The notes under the pieces were generated by a model that was not told the DNA's origin, did no database searches, and saw nothing but the letters and a program-made list of their open reading frames with translations. The translations under genes were made by a program, and so were the position numbers. Below are positions 43,275 through 51,811 of a DNA stretch of 64,000 bases, piece by piece. How positions within the stretch are numbered: the first letter of the stretch is position 1; every line of letters starts with the position of its first letter. This DNA comes from JBBQFI01 sp038321775. Lineage in GTDB: Bacteria; Verrucomicrobiota; Verrucomicrobiia; Chthoniobacterales; UBA10450. The stretch lies in the NCBI GenBank assembly GCA_038321775.1, contig JBBQFI010000004.1:124001-188000 (forward strand), written 5' to 3'.

Positions 43275-43594
43275 CTCTTAAACGGAGTAAAACTGTCGTA
43301 ACTGCGGGCAAAAATCAACGCCCGTCTGCACCTGGATTTTACGCCAATCGATCAATTCCATATTCCGGGGAACGTTAATCTTTGATACTTCCATCAAATT
43401 GGAAAACCACTGTCCATCACCCTCCTCGTCCCGTTTGGAAACAAAATATATGACGACGAGGCGTTCCCACCATTGCAGAAAAAAACGCGATTGGCCCACG
43501 AGTCGTCCATTTCGCGACGTCTAGATTAGACACTGCTACAAACCCCGTGCTGTTTTCTCAACACACGGTTATCGGTCACTACGCTGCTGCCAAT
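43275..43594. other. 320-base spacer without a supported gene
   Basis: Upstream region of the membrane/TPR gene and downstream of the plug protein. A 73-codon minus frame at 43278-43499 exists but has no motif, no convincing start and ends three bases before the next gene, so it is not called. No terminator or riboswitch was recognised. Confidence 0.45.
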
Positions 43595-43897
43595 TTAATT
43601 CCCAGCCCCGGGACGACCGGAAACTACTTGAAGGGATGGATCCTCCGACTTCAAGACTCCTTCAGTAGTATACCGTCCTGATTGGTATATTTCAGACCGC
43701 TTAATCACTCTCAGTGGCGAAACCGTGGCTGTACCGATCGATTTTACTTTGATTTTCTGGGGAATCATCGACCCGGTCACAAACACATATTTGCTATCCG
43801 ATTGAGCGCTTGGTGGATCGGCAAACGCCACTGCCATCAAACAGGTCATCGATATCGAGACCACAATTAGTTTCTTAGACATATGTGACAATTTCAT
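43595..43897 (-). CDS. Solitary secreted TonB-plug-like protein
   Basis: 100 residues: signal peptide (LIVVSISMTCLMAVAFA), short linker, then a segment that mirrors the start of the plug domain of the TonB-dependent receptor encoded just upstream. VFVTGSMIP corresponds to VIVTGSNIP of the receptor, IKRSEIYQSG to LNRDLIEKSG, and EGVLKSEDPSLQ to EQLLKDQPVANS. The protein stops at SGRPGAGN, where a receptor would continue into RG.. and the barrel; there is no barrel downstream. It is either the stub of a decayed receptor or a stand-alone plug that may bind in trans. A strong terminator separates it from the receptor gene, so it probably has its own promoter. Confidence 0.7.
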   Translation of the reverse strand: MKLSHMSKKLIVVSISMTCLMAVAFADPPSAQSDSKYVFVTGSMIPQKIKVKSIGTATVSPLRVIKRSEIYQSGRYTTEGVLKSEDPSLQVVSGRPGAGN

Positions 43898-43960
43898 GTG
43901 GTGACATTACGGCGATATTTCTTCCTTTCAACTTTCCCATCTCAGTGTTTTTGGAAAGCA

Positions 43961-43993
43961 AAAAGGGCAGCGGTCGTAAACCGCTGCCCTTTT
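43961..43993 (-). terminator. Strong Rho-independent terminator after the TonB receptor gene
   Basis: Perfect 13-base inverted repeat AAAAGGGCAGCGG / CCGCTGCCCTTTT around loop TCGTAAA, 23 bases beyond the receptor stop. The T run lies on both strands, so it may work in either direction. Confidence 0.92.
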
Positions 43994-44015
43994 GAATTGC
44001 TAACCTGATTGACTC

Positions 44016-47000
44016 TTAGAACTTCTTCTTCAACTCAACGTAGAGGAAACGTCCAAGATTGTCGTATTGGAAGCCAGGATATCCAGTGGAGTTACCGGCC
44101 TGGATGCCGAACTGCTTCGGCGGATCTTCGCCAAATACATCGTTCACTCCCACGGTGATCTTGGTGTTGTTCAGGATGTTCTTCCAGCATGGCATGGAGT
44201 AATTCGCCGTCTGGCCAGTCTCAACAGCCTTGCCGTCCTTGCCGCGCACCACTTCCTTCGCGTCCTTGGAATACCCGGCCACCGGCTGCGACTCAACTGG
44301 CGCCGTGAAGACAAGCTCATAGGAGGCCTGCACATCTTGGAAATAAGTGGCCTCCACGTAGTGAATGTCAACTACTCCGCCACTTAAAGCGAAAGGCTGG
44401 CGCTTTTCTTTGAATCCGTCGAAGTAATGCACAGCCCAGCCTAGCTCGAAGTTGTTCCACGCCCAAGTAATCCGCTGGATTCCCTTCCACTTGACCCAGC
44501 CGTCGCCGCCCGTTACCTGGCCGAAAAAGGCGCCTTCGAACGGATCACTGTTGGTCCGTCCGCTTACTTCTCTCGCCCTCGATATGCTAGTGGATTGGAA
44601 GATAAAGGAATCCAGATAGGTCGCCTGCGTTAAGGAAGTAAATGTCCCGAACGCAGTCTGAATCTGGTATTGGGCACCAAGGTCAACGCCCCTCGCGTTT
44701 TCACGGCCCGCGTTGAAGTACGAAGTCTGAAGAAAGGTCACCGTTCCCGCAACAGGATCGATAGTGAGCTGCTCTCCAGGCAACAACCCGGGGCCGAAGA
44801 AGCGCCTCACGACTTCCTGCGCACTAGGCGTTATCACGACACCACTGCGTTCGATATCCCAGAGGTCAACCGATAGCGTCAACGTCCCAGCGGGAATCCA
44901 TTTCGGCGTGTAAACAATGCCACCAGTCCACGTGCGCGAATCCTCCGGCTGAAGGTTTGCGTTGGAAAGGACCGCCTCGGTCGTTTCCGGCGTGGCGGCG
45001 CCGCCAGGAATTAGGCCAACCAACGAAGTCGACGCCAAAGTAAAGGCAGTGCCGCCATACAATTGAAACAGACTGGGTTCAAGGAAACCTTCACCCCAAG
45101 TACTGCGAATCGTCAGCTGGTCGTCAAACGGCTGCCAGCGCATGCCCACTTTAGGAACCATGACATTGGTATCGTTATTTTCGAAAGCTTCATACCGGCC
45201 GGAGTAAGTGAATTCCAAGGAATGTAATCCAGGAATGTTCATCTCAGGACTGGTGATCGGCACCAGCAATTCGGCGTAGATATCGTAGTCTTTGCGTCCC
45301 GCGGCGACCACAGGCGATTGTCCAACGCCGGCCTCTTGCTTCAAGCGACCTTGGTCATCGGGATCAGCCCGCAAACTTTCGTTACGGAAACCAGCGCCGA
45401 AGGCGAATCCTACGCCTCCTCCGGGCAAGTGAAACAAGTCTGTCGTGTAAACGTTCGCGTCCAGAGTTCCTAGCTTCGAATAATTCAGGTCCTTCCTGAA
45501 CAGGGTCGCGTAGTTAAGCGTCGGGGCGTTGGATGCGATCGGCACGCGATAATCGTTGAACGGGTTGTACGGGATAGTCGTCCCGATAAACTGCGATGAA
45601 GTTGGATCAAAGATCGGGTCGTTCGCATTCACGATCTGATTGTAGCGGACAGTGTTTACATCCACCGTCCTGGAAATATTTAGAACCTGGCTATACCGGA
45701 ATGCGGCATCGTAGCCCCAACTTCCATCAAATAATTTGTCGCCCTTGACTCCGAGAGTGGTCAAGAAGGCCTGATTATCGTTATCGAAAAGACGGTTGCC
45801 GAAGTCGGCCAGACGCGCACGAGTGCCACCCGATATAATCTGTTGGAACGGATTAAACGGATTGAAGGCACCTACAGGCACAGCAACCTCCGCCGCCGTT
45901 GGTGTATTGGGCGGTGTGATCTGAACGCCATTCGCGTCGAGAGCGAAAGGGTGATTAGGCGGGATGGCGAGTGTGCCCTGGCCCTGAGTTTGGAAATCGT
46001 TGGTTGCGTTAGGCGCAAGTTCGTCGTGCGTCTTTACGTCGGCATAATAAAAATCGCCGTAAATCTGGAGCTGATCTCCGCAAACTTTATGGCTGAAAGA
46101 TACATACCCACCCCAACGTTCCTGCTCTGGAAAGGAGCCCGAAACGGCATTAAAGTTAAAACCAGAAAGTAGACTTTGCGCCGATCTTGGACGGCGTCTC
46201 GCGTAAATGTAATCCGACGCCGGCGCCAATCCGTTGGTAAAGCTCGGCGGAGTGGTGAAAATTATGGGCCGCGGTGTACCATCCGCATTCACGGGTAGAA
46301 TCGCCGGATCGATTCCTGCATCGATCGCTGATTGCCTGCTGATCTGCAGGTTATATGGGCTCGTGTTTGAACTCAAAAACGGCGGCTTGAGCGAATTACC
46401 GCGGTCAATATTGAACAGCGAATTATGGTGGTAGTAAAAGATATCGCCGGTAACCGAGGTGTTGTCGTCGCCAATACCAAAGAGGACATCAGCTTGAAAC
46501 TGGGCTGCGTTTTTATCCAAGGTGTCGCCATATTCGACTTTCGTCTGGACGCCGCGGTAGTCTTTATAGAGCTTAATGTTTACAACGCCGGCAACCGCAT
46601 CCGCTCCGTAAGTGGCAGAAGCGCCATCTTTCAGAATTTCGATGCTCTCAACAGCCGCAAGCGGAATTGTGTTCAAATCGACGAAGCCGGAGCCGGGATA
46701 ACCCGCAACACGGCGGCCATCGACGAGAACGAGGGTGGCGCTATTATCGAAACCGCGCAGCGATACCGAAGACGCCCCGGCAGGACCGCCCTGGCTGGTC
46801 GCGTTATTTTGAACCGGAACGCTGTTCGAATTGGCCACCGGCTGATCTTTGAGCAGCTGCTCGAGGTTTCTTTCACCCGACTTTTCAATCAAGTCGCGGT
46901 TAAGATTCAACACGGGGTTTGGACCGACTTCTTCCGCCGTCGGAATATTCGATCCTGTGACGATGACGCGCTCCGCCTCTTGGGTCGGCGCGCCCGCGGC

Positions 47001-47135
47001 GCCCTGGCCCGCTTGCGGTGTGACAGGCGCTGTTGCCTGGGCGTGGGCGTTAACGGCCATCATGAAAGGAATCCCGACGCCTGCTGCGAGAGCCGCGCGC
47101 GTGAATCCAAGCCTTTTAAGCATGCTTCTTATCAT
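44016..47135 (-). CDS. TonB-dependent outer-membrane receptor
   Basis: About 1,039 residues. The ATG at 47135 was chosen because GGAG lies seven bases before it; ATGs at 47147 and 47174 are alternatives. A signal peptide (ending NAHAQA) is followed by a TonB-box region, RVIVTGSNIPTAEE, and the plug (RGFDNSATLVLVDGRRVAGYPG, AVESIEILKDGASATYGADAVAGVVNI). The rest is a 22-strand-type barrel rich in aromatic alternation, ending YVELKKKF with the terminal Phe used by the BAM machine. The IEILKDGASATYG form and size resemble receptors for glycans or complex organics rather than small siderophore receptors; the ligand is unknown. Possible energy source: the ExbBD system at 6.6-7.9 kb. Confidence 0.95.
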   Translation of the reverse strand: MIRSMLKRLGFTRAALAAGVGIPFMMAVNAHAQATAPVTPQAGQGAAGAPTQEAERVIVTGSNIPTAEEVGPNPVLNLNRDLIEKSGERNLEQLLKDQPVANSNSVPVQNNATSQGGPAGASSVSLRGFDNSATLVLVDGRRVAGYPGSGFVDLNTIPLAAVESIEILKDGASATYGADAVAGVVNIKLYKDYRGVQTKVEYGDTLDKNAAQFQADVLFGIGDDNTSVTGDIFYYHHNSLFNIDRGNSLKPPFLSSNTSPYNLQISRQSAIDAGIDPAILPVNADGTPRPIIFTTPPSFTNGLAPASDYIYARRRPRSAQSLLSGFNFNAVSGSFPEQERWGGYVSFSHKVCGDQLQIYGDFYYADVKTHDELAPNATNDFQTQGQGTLAIPPNHPFALDANGVQITPPNTPTAAEVAVPVGAFNPFNPFQQIISGGTRARLADFGNRLFDNDNQAFLTTLGVKGDKLFDGSWGYDAAFRYSQVLNISRTVDVNTVRYNQIVNANDPIFDPTSSQFIGTTIPYNPFNDYRVPIASNAPTLNYATLFRKDLNYSKLGTLDANVYTTDLFHLPGGGVGFAFGAGFRNESLRADPDDQGRLKQEAGVGQSPVVAAGRKDYDIYAELLVPITSPEMNIPGLHSLEFTYSGRYEAFENNDTNVMVPKVGMRWQPFDDQLTIRSTWGEGFLEPSLFQLYGGTAFTLASTSLVGLIPGGAATPETTEAVLSNANLQPEDSRTWTGGIVYTPKWIPAGTLTLSVDLWDIERSGVVITPSAQEVVRRFFGPGLLPGEQLTIDPVAGTVTFLQTSYFNAGRENARGVDLGAQYQIQTAFGTFTSLTQATYLDSFIFQSTSISRAREVSGRTNSDPFEGAFFGQVTGGDGWVKWKGIQRITWAWNNFELGWAVHYFDGFKEKRQPFALSGGVVDIHYVEATYFQDVQASYELVFTAPVESQPVAGYSKDAKEVVRGKDGKAVETGQTANYSMPCWKNILNNTKITVGVNDVFGEDPPKQFGIQAGNSTGYPGFQYDNLGRFLYVELKKKF

Positions 47136-47460
47136 TAGTTTCTCCATTGGTTTGGTTAGGTTTAGCGTAGGCATTAGTGGAGAATACTAGGGCTGACAAG
47201 CCTTTTTTTCACTTTTTTTAAAAATTTTTGAACGCTGGCAAGATCACACTGTCCGCCCTTGTCTTCGCCGTGGCCGCCAAGGATTGAAATGACTCGCCAA
47301 TTCGTCCGGCAGATACCGGGGATTCACGATCAGAGATTACAAAGACGAATGGGCGATTTTTAGAGAGAGGCCTAACGAGTCATCAACTGCATCGCAGAGC
47401 GAAATGCGAATTCTTCTGATGAATTCACTAATCAATTCCGAAATGGAACCGCCCTTTCGC
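47136..47460. other. Spacer upstream of the TonB receptor gene
   Basis: About 325 bases holding the receptor promoter and the 3' end of the minus-strand MFS/spermidine-synthase gene's transcript. A T-rich run (47203-47230) stands close to the receptor start. An exact copy of the dispersed motif, GCCTAACGAG, is at 47370-47379. No gene is supported here. Confidence 0.5.
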
Positions 47461-50289
47461 TTAGCCAGGGGGATAAAAACCAAATTCAGCCTGCAATTCT
47501 TTCCACAGCCAATCGGCAAACGGATCGGCTTTGAGAGAGAGCGCTTTCTCCGATGCTAATGTTTGCGCATTCTCCACTTTACCATCCAGGCAGTATAGAT
47601 ACACGAGCAGGAAAAAGTGATTGAGATCGATCGCACCATGATTTCTCTCCTGCTCGAGCAATAGAATCGCCTCGTGGATATCTCGCTTCGCCAGGGCCCC
47701 TGCAATCAAATCAGCGCGCGCGTCGGCAGAAAGTGTTTGCGCGGCGCGTGCGAATCGCTCTGCGATTGAAACACGAAACTCGTCGCTATTCATGATTTCC
47801 AGCACCGGAGTTCTCAGATGCGAATGCTGTAGATAAAGCTGCAGTTCGGCTAACCAGTTACTGCCGGCGAGCTGCGAGCGAAATCGCGTTTGACGCAACA
47901 GAAAAAGCTTTTCGAGCTCAGATCCCGACGCACCGGGCCAAATGTTCTTCGTTAAGACTGAGGAAAAAAAACGGCGCAAAGCCGAGGCTCCATCCATGTA
48001 TGGTTGCGCGAAAAGATATGTCGTATCGAGATTAGCCGGTTCATCGCCGAGTCGCTTTGGATAAAAATCGGTCAATGGTTTCGTGCCGGCGGTGAGCCGA
48101 TCGATTTCTTCTCCGTCCATCAGGAATAATGCCGGCATCTCGTCCGGAACTTCCATGCCGATCCGGATCAAATCTGTGCTCGTGGCCTGATCCGTCCACA
48201 GACGCTGGTCCTCATCTCTCCCAAGTTTTCGGGCCATTCCGTTGATACCCATCATTATCCATTCAAGATCGGAACTGGACCAGACCGAGGAGTTAGGAAA
48301 GACATTATGAAACGCGCGCAAAATCGCTTTTGTCTCGTCCACCTTCAGCTGATAAATCGGAAGCCAAAACGTTCCAATCCCTCCCGTTTTTAGACGGCTT
48401 TTCATGAGAGCGAAGAATTGCTCGGTATAAAGATTAACGGTTCCCGCGACCTTTAAAGGAGGCGGTTCGCCGGTGATAATGTCGTATTGCCGAGGACTCG
48501 CTTGCAGAAAAAAACGTCCGTCTTGCACAAACGTCTTTACCCGAGGATCTGTCAGCGGATTGGAATAGTTCGCGGTCGTATAACTGCCGGCCAGATCGAA
48601 TACCTCCTGCGAAACATCGACCATATCGATGCGCTTGAGATGCGCGTCGCGGACGAACGCATCCGCAGTTACACCAACGCCGTAGCAGATAAGAAGAACA
48701 TCTTCCGATTCAGGACGAAGAGTCAGCGGCAGATAGGCAAACAATCGCATATACCGCTGGCTGCGCGGTTGCGTTGCTGACATTGAGTAGGCGTTCGTGA
48801 GTAGCCGATAGTAGTACGGCTCGCCGTAGAGATCTCGCCGGAGCAACTGCAAGGTATCGGCGTTGCCCTCGATCGTTCTTATTAAATGCGAACCGTCCGC
48901 TTCGTACGGCTGCCGGGCGTGCGCGAGATGCTTCGAGTCGCGATCATAGGGGAAAAAAATAATGATCAGAAGGAAGACGCCACAGAGCCCCAGCCATGCG
49001 AGATTGGAAATACCTTTCAGAGTCCAAACGGGCCGACCACTCGCGAGTAGCGCGAGCGCAGCATAGCCCACCGCAGATAACACCAGCGTCCGCTGAAAGC
49101 CCATGCTCGGCAGGAAAATAAAACTTGCTGCGAGGGTCCCGATCGCCGCTCCCAAGGTGTTGAACACAGTCGTTAGGCCAGTGCTCCTCATCCGGCTCTC
49201 CACTGCGAGCTGCACCTGTGCGGCGATGACTGGAAACAAAATTCCGGAAAGGAACGCAACTGGGAAGATCAGCGCCAACGAAAGCCGGGCGATCTTCTTC
49301 CATGATTCTATATAGGACGATCCGAGCGTCACTTGAATCGGCGGCGCTGGGAAAAAGATATACGATAAAAGCGTTGCAATGGCGCCAATGATCAAGAGAA
49401 CGCGCAACGATTGGTTAGGCCGCACACCGCGTCGATGCATCACTCCTGCCGTGATGCCGCCGCATCCTATGCCAGCCAGCACGACGGCGAGCATGCTGGC
49501 AAAAGCACTCGATGACGACGAGACGTAAAGACGCAAAAATCGAAACCAAACTATTTCCAGGCATAGAAAAATGCCACCCGTGCCCATGCTCAGGATGAGC
49601 AAACGCCATGGCAAAAGAGCCTGATTTTTTTCTTCGCGTACCCGCGATATTTTTTGCTCATTTCCACTCTTCGACGCGTATTTAAACGCAAGTAGCATTG
49701 CAATAGCCGCCGCGGCAAAGTTCGCAGCACCCGCGGTCAAAGCCGTTCCGTAAAGTCCGAACGCCGCGACCAGATACGCTTCGCCCGCAATCGCGCCGGC
49801 CACGGCACCGAGCGTGTTCCAGCCATAAAGTAATCCGATGACGCTAGCGAATTCGTTGCTCCGCAGAATGGGATCTTCCAGCAACGTCGGCAACGTCAAT
49901 CCCATTGCGGTCGTTGGCAGAAGCAAGATGAGAAACGATAAGGAGAAACGTATTCCGTTGAGTGCACCTTGATGTTCCCACAGCGCTTGAAACATCGGTC
50001 GCATCCATTCTCCGAGAAGCGGAAGACCGAAAACCAGCGTGCAACCAAAAAACGCGACCGCCAATTCCAACACCGCGTAGAAATAAAGCGGTCGCATGGG
50101 CAACCGCCACGAAGACGCTGCGATCGCACTTCCGAGCGCGAGCCCGCCCATGAAACTGGACAGAATCAACGCTGCCGCCCAGATTGAGTTCCCAAAAACC
50201 AAACCGCTTAGCCGCAACCAAAGCGTTTGAAAAAGTAGCGCGCTGCCTCCCGATAAAAAAACCACGACTGAAAGAATCGAAATGCGCAC
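47461..50289 (-). CDS. Fused MFS-like transporter/spermidine synthase-like protein
   Basis: 942 residues. The N-terminal 430 contain about 12-14 membrane helices with the pattern of fused MFS/spermidine-synthase proteins (FLSGGSALLFQTLWLR, LPTTAMGLTLPTL, YGWNTLGAVAGA). A Rossmann methyltransferase-like domain follows: LLICYGVGVTADAF (binding loop), IDMVDVSQEVFDLA, FVQDGRFFLQ and YDIITGEPPP, where spermidine synthases have a D-based catalytic motif. The last 200 residues are helical and unassigned. Function is unproven; a polyamine or aminopropyl reaction is possible but the GGGEG loop of real spermidine synthase is altered to CYGVGV. Confidence 0.8.
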   Translation of the reverse strand: MRISILSVVVFLSGGSALLFQTLWLRLSGLVFGNSIWAAALILSSFMGGLALGSAIAASSWRLPMRPLYFYAVLELAVAFFGCTLVFGLPLLGEWMRPMFQALWEHQGALNGIRFSLSFLILLLPTTAMGLTLPTLLEDPILRSNEFASVIGLLYGWNTLGAVAGAIAGEAYLVAAFGLYGTALTAGAANFAAAAIAMLLAFKYASKSGNEQKISRVREEKNQALLPWRLLILSMGTGGIFLCLEIVWFRFLRLYVSSSSSAFASMLAVVLAGIGCGGITAGVMHRRGVRPNQSLRVLLIIGAIATLLSYIFFPAPPIQVTLGSSYIESWKKIARLSLALIFPVAFLSGILFPVIAAQVQLAVESRMRSTGLTTVFNTLGAAIGTLAASFIFLPSMGFQRTLVLSAVGYAALALLASGRPVWTLKGISNLAWLGLCGVFLLIIIFFPYDRDSKHLAHARQPYEADGSHLIRTIEGNADTLQLLRRDLYGEPYYYRLLTNAYSMSATQPRSQRYMRLFAYLPLTLRPESEDVLLICYGVGVTADAFVRDAHLKRIDMVDVSQEVFDLAGSYTTANYSNPLTDPRVKTFVQDGRFFLQASPRQYDIITGEPPPLKVAGTVNLYTEQFFALMKSRLKTGGIGTFWLPIYQLKVDETKAILRAFHNVFPNSSVWSSSDLEWIMMGINGMARKLGRDEDQRLWTDQATSTDLIRIGMEVPDEMPALFLMDGEEIDRLTAGTKPLTDFYPKRLGDEPANLDTTYLFAQPYMDGASALRRFFSSVLTKNIWPGASGSELEKLFLLRQTRFRSQLAGSNWLAELQLYLQHSHLRTPVLEIMNSDEFRVSIAERFARAAQTLSADARADLIAGALAKRDIHEAILLLEQERNHGAIDLNHFFLLVYLYCLDGKVENAQTLASEKALSLKADPFADWLWKELQAEFGFYPPG

Positions 50290-50374
50290 TGATCAAATCC
50301 TGATTATCTGCTCGTGAAGGTGGCCACACCAATACTCACGTTACAAACTTCTCGCAATTCTCTCGCTCCTCGCG

Positions 50375-51121
50375 ATGCCCCTTAGTACCGACAAAATCCG
50401 CGATGCTGTGGTGGCGAAAATTCGAGAAATGTCCCCGGACATTCACGGGACTTATCTCGACATTGGGGCTGGCCACGGCGCGCTTGCCCGACTTGTTAGG
50501 CGCGAGTTTACGGTGACGGCCAGGGCGTGCGACTACACGAAGGAATTAATGCGCACGAGACATGTCCCGGTCGACATCGTCGATCTCAACAGCGAAACGC
50601 TGCCTTATCCTGATGCCGCATTCGACCTGGTCACGTGCACCGAAGTAATCGAGCACATCGAGCATTACAGACAAACGATCAGAGAAATTTTTCGAATTCT
50701 AAAACCCGACGGAGTTTTTGTGCTCACGACGCCGAATGTTCTAAATCTGCGCTCGCGGCTCCGCTATTTGCTCTTCGGATTTTTCAATCTCTTCGGCCCG
50801 CTCCACATTCGTGAGAGCGATCGCTTTCTTACGGGAGGGCACATTAATCCCGTGTCGTACTTTTACGTGGCACACACCCTGAGCGATGCGGGTTTTGCCG
50901 ACATCACAGTTGCAACGGATAAACACCAGCGCGGTTCATTTATTGGGTTGGTATTTCTTTGGGCTCCCATCCGCCTGTTTTCGATCCTGGCGATGCATCG
51001 TGAAAGGCATCGACATAAATCATTGGAAGAATCGAACGAACAATTCGTTAGGCAAATGAACAGCATCGACCTTTTGCTTGGACGCACAATAATCGTGGGA
51101 AGCCGGAAGAAAATTACCTAG
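50375..51121 (+). CDS. SAM-dependent class I methyltransferase
   Basis: 248 residues. Motif I is GTYLDIGAGHGALARLV (about 25-40), then acidic motif II and DLVTCTEVIEHIEHY, the Methyltransf_11 type with ubiE-like post-motif RILKPDGVFVLTTPNV. The C-terminal half has a hydrophobic stretch near LFGFFNLFGPLHIRE and ISFLW-type segments, suggesting membrane proximity and a lipid or glycan substrate. It is divergent from the MFS fusion gene and precedes ribE by 57 bases. Confidence 0.85.
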   Translation: MPLSTDKIRDAVVAKIREMSPDIHGTYLDIGAGHGALARLVRREFTVTARACDYTKELMRTRHVPVDIVDLNSETLPYPDAAFDLVTCTEVIEHIEHYRQTIREIFRILKPDGVFVLTTPNVLNLRSRLRYLLFGFFNLFGPLHIRESDRFLTGGHINPVSYFYVAHTLSDAGFADITVATDKHQRGSFIGLVFLWAPIRLFSILAMHRERHRHKSLEESNEQFVRQMNSIDLLLGRTIIVGSRKKIT

Positions 51122-51178
51122 CCGAGCGTTGCCCGTGGTGTTTCTTGTCTTCGCGCTCATGCCATCTGGACGATCGAT

Positions 51179-51787
51179 ATGTTTACAGGACTGATTGAGG
51201 ATATTGGTCTCGTTCGTTGGATTCGCGCGACGGACCGCGGAACACAACTTCAACTGGCCGCGCCACGCATCGCCCCGGATATCCATCGAGGCGATAGCAT
51301 TTCAGTGAACGGTTGCTGTCTCACCGTCACTTCCTGCCGCGATGAACATTTGACCTTCGATCTTTTGGAGGAAACGCTCGATCGCACGAACCTGCGCCAT
51401 CTTCGTCGCGGCAGTCCGGTAAATCTCGAGCGCGCGCTCGCCGCCGACGGCCGGCTCGGCGGTCATTTTGTTCAGGGCCATGTTGATTGTGCCGCGCGCG
51501 TAATTGCCTTCGAAGCGACGGGTGAAGATCACGGGCTGCAAGTTGAACTGCCTTCTGACTTCAGCCACTACGTAACTTGCAAGGGATCGATCGCGATAAA
51601 CGGCATCAGCCTCACCGTCGCAGAATTATTAGAGAGTAGTTTCGCCGTGTGGATCATTCCGCACACGAAACGCCGTACCAACCTCGATGGCCTTCAAGTC
51701 GGCGATAACGTCAACCTCGAATTCGACATCCTGGCGAAATATGTCGAGCGAATGATGGCGCGACTCGCGCCGCGCACCGAAACTTAG
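51179..51787 (+). CDS. ribE: Riboflavin synthase alpha chain
   Basis: 202 residues with the internal duplication of riboflavin synthase: N-barrel MFTGLIEDIGLVRWI ... SISVNGCCLTV, then C-barrel GGHFVQGHVDCAARV ... SIAINGISLTV. It converts two 6,7-dimethyl-8-ribityllumazine molecules to riboflavin. No FMN riboswitch is visible in the short leader, and no other rib gene is near. Confidence 0.96.
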   Translation: MFTGLIEDIGLVRWIRATDRGTQLQLAAPRIAPDIHRGDSISVNGCCLTVTSCRDEHLTFDLLEETLDRTNLRHLRRGSPVNLERALAADGRLGGHFVQGHVDCAARVIAFEATGEDHGLQVELPSDFSHYVTCKGSIAINGISLTVAELLESSFAVWIIPHTKRRTNLDGLQVGDNVNLEFDILAKYVERMMARLAPRTET

Positions 51788-51811
51788 TTTTCGGTGCTTA
51801 TATATATAGCG

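Noticed and set aside
43278..43499. 73-codon minus-strand frame upstream of the membrane/TPR gene
   Set aside because: No recognisable feature and an odd Trp/Asp-rich composition unlike the neighbours.
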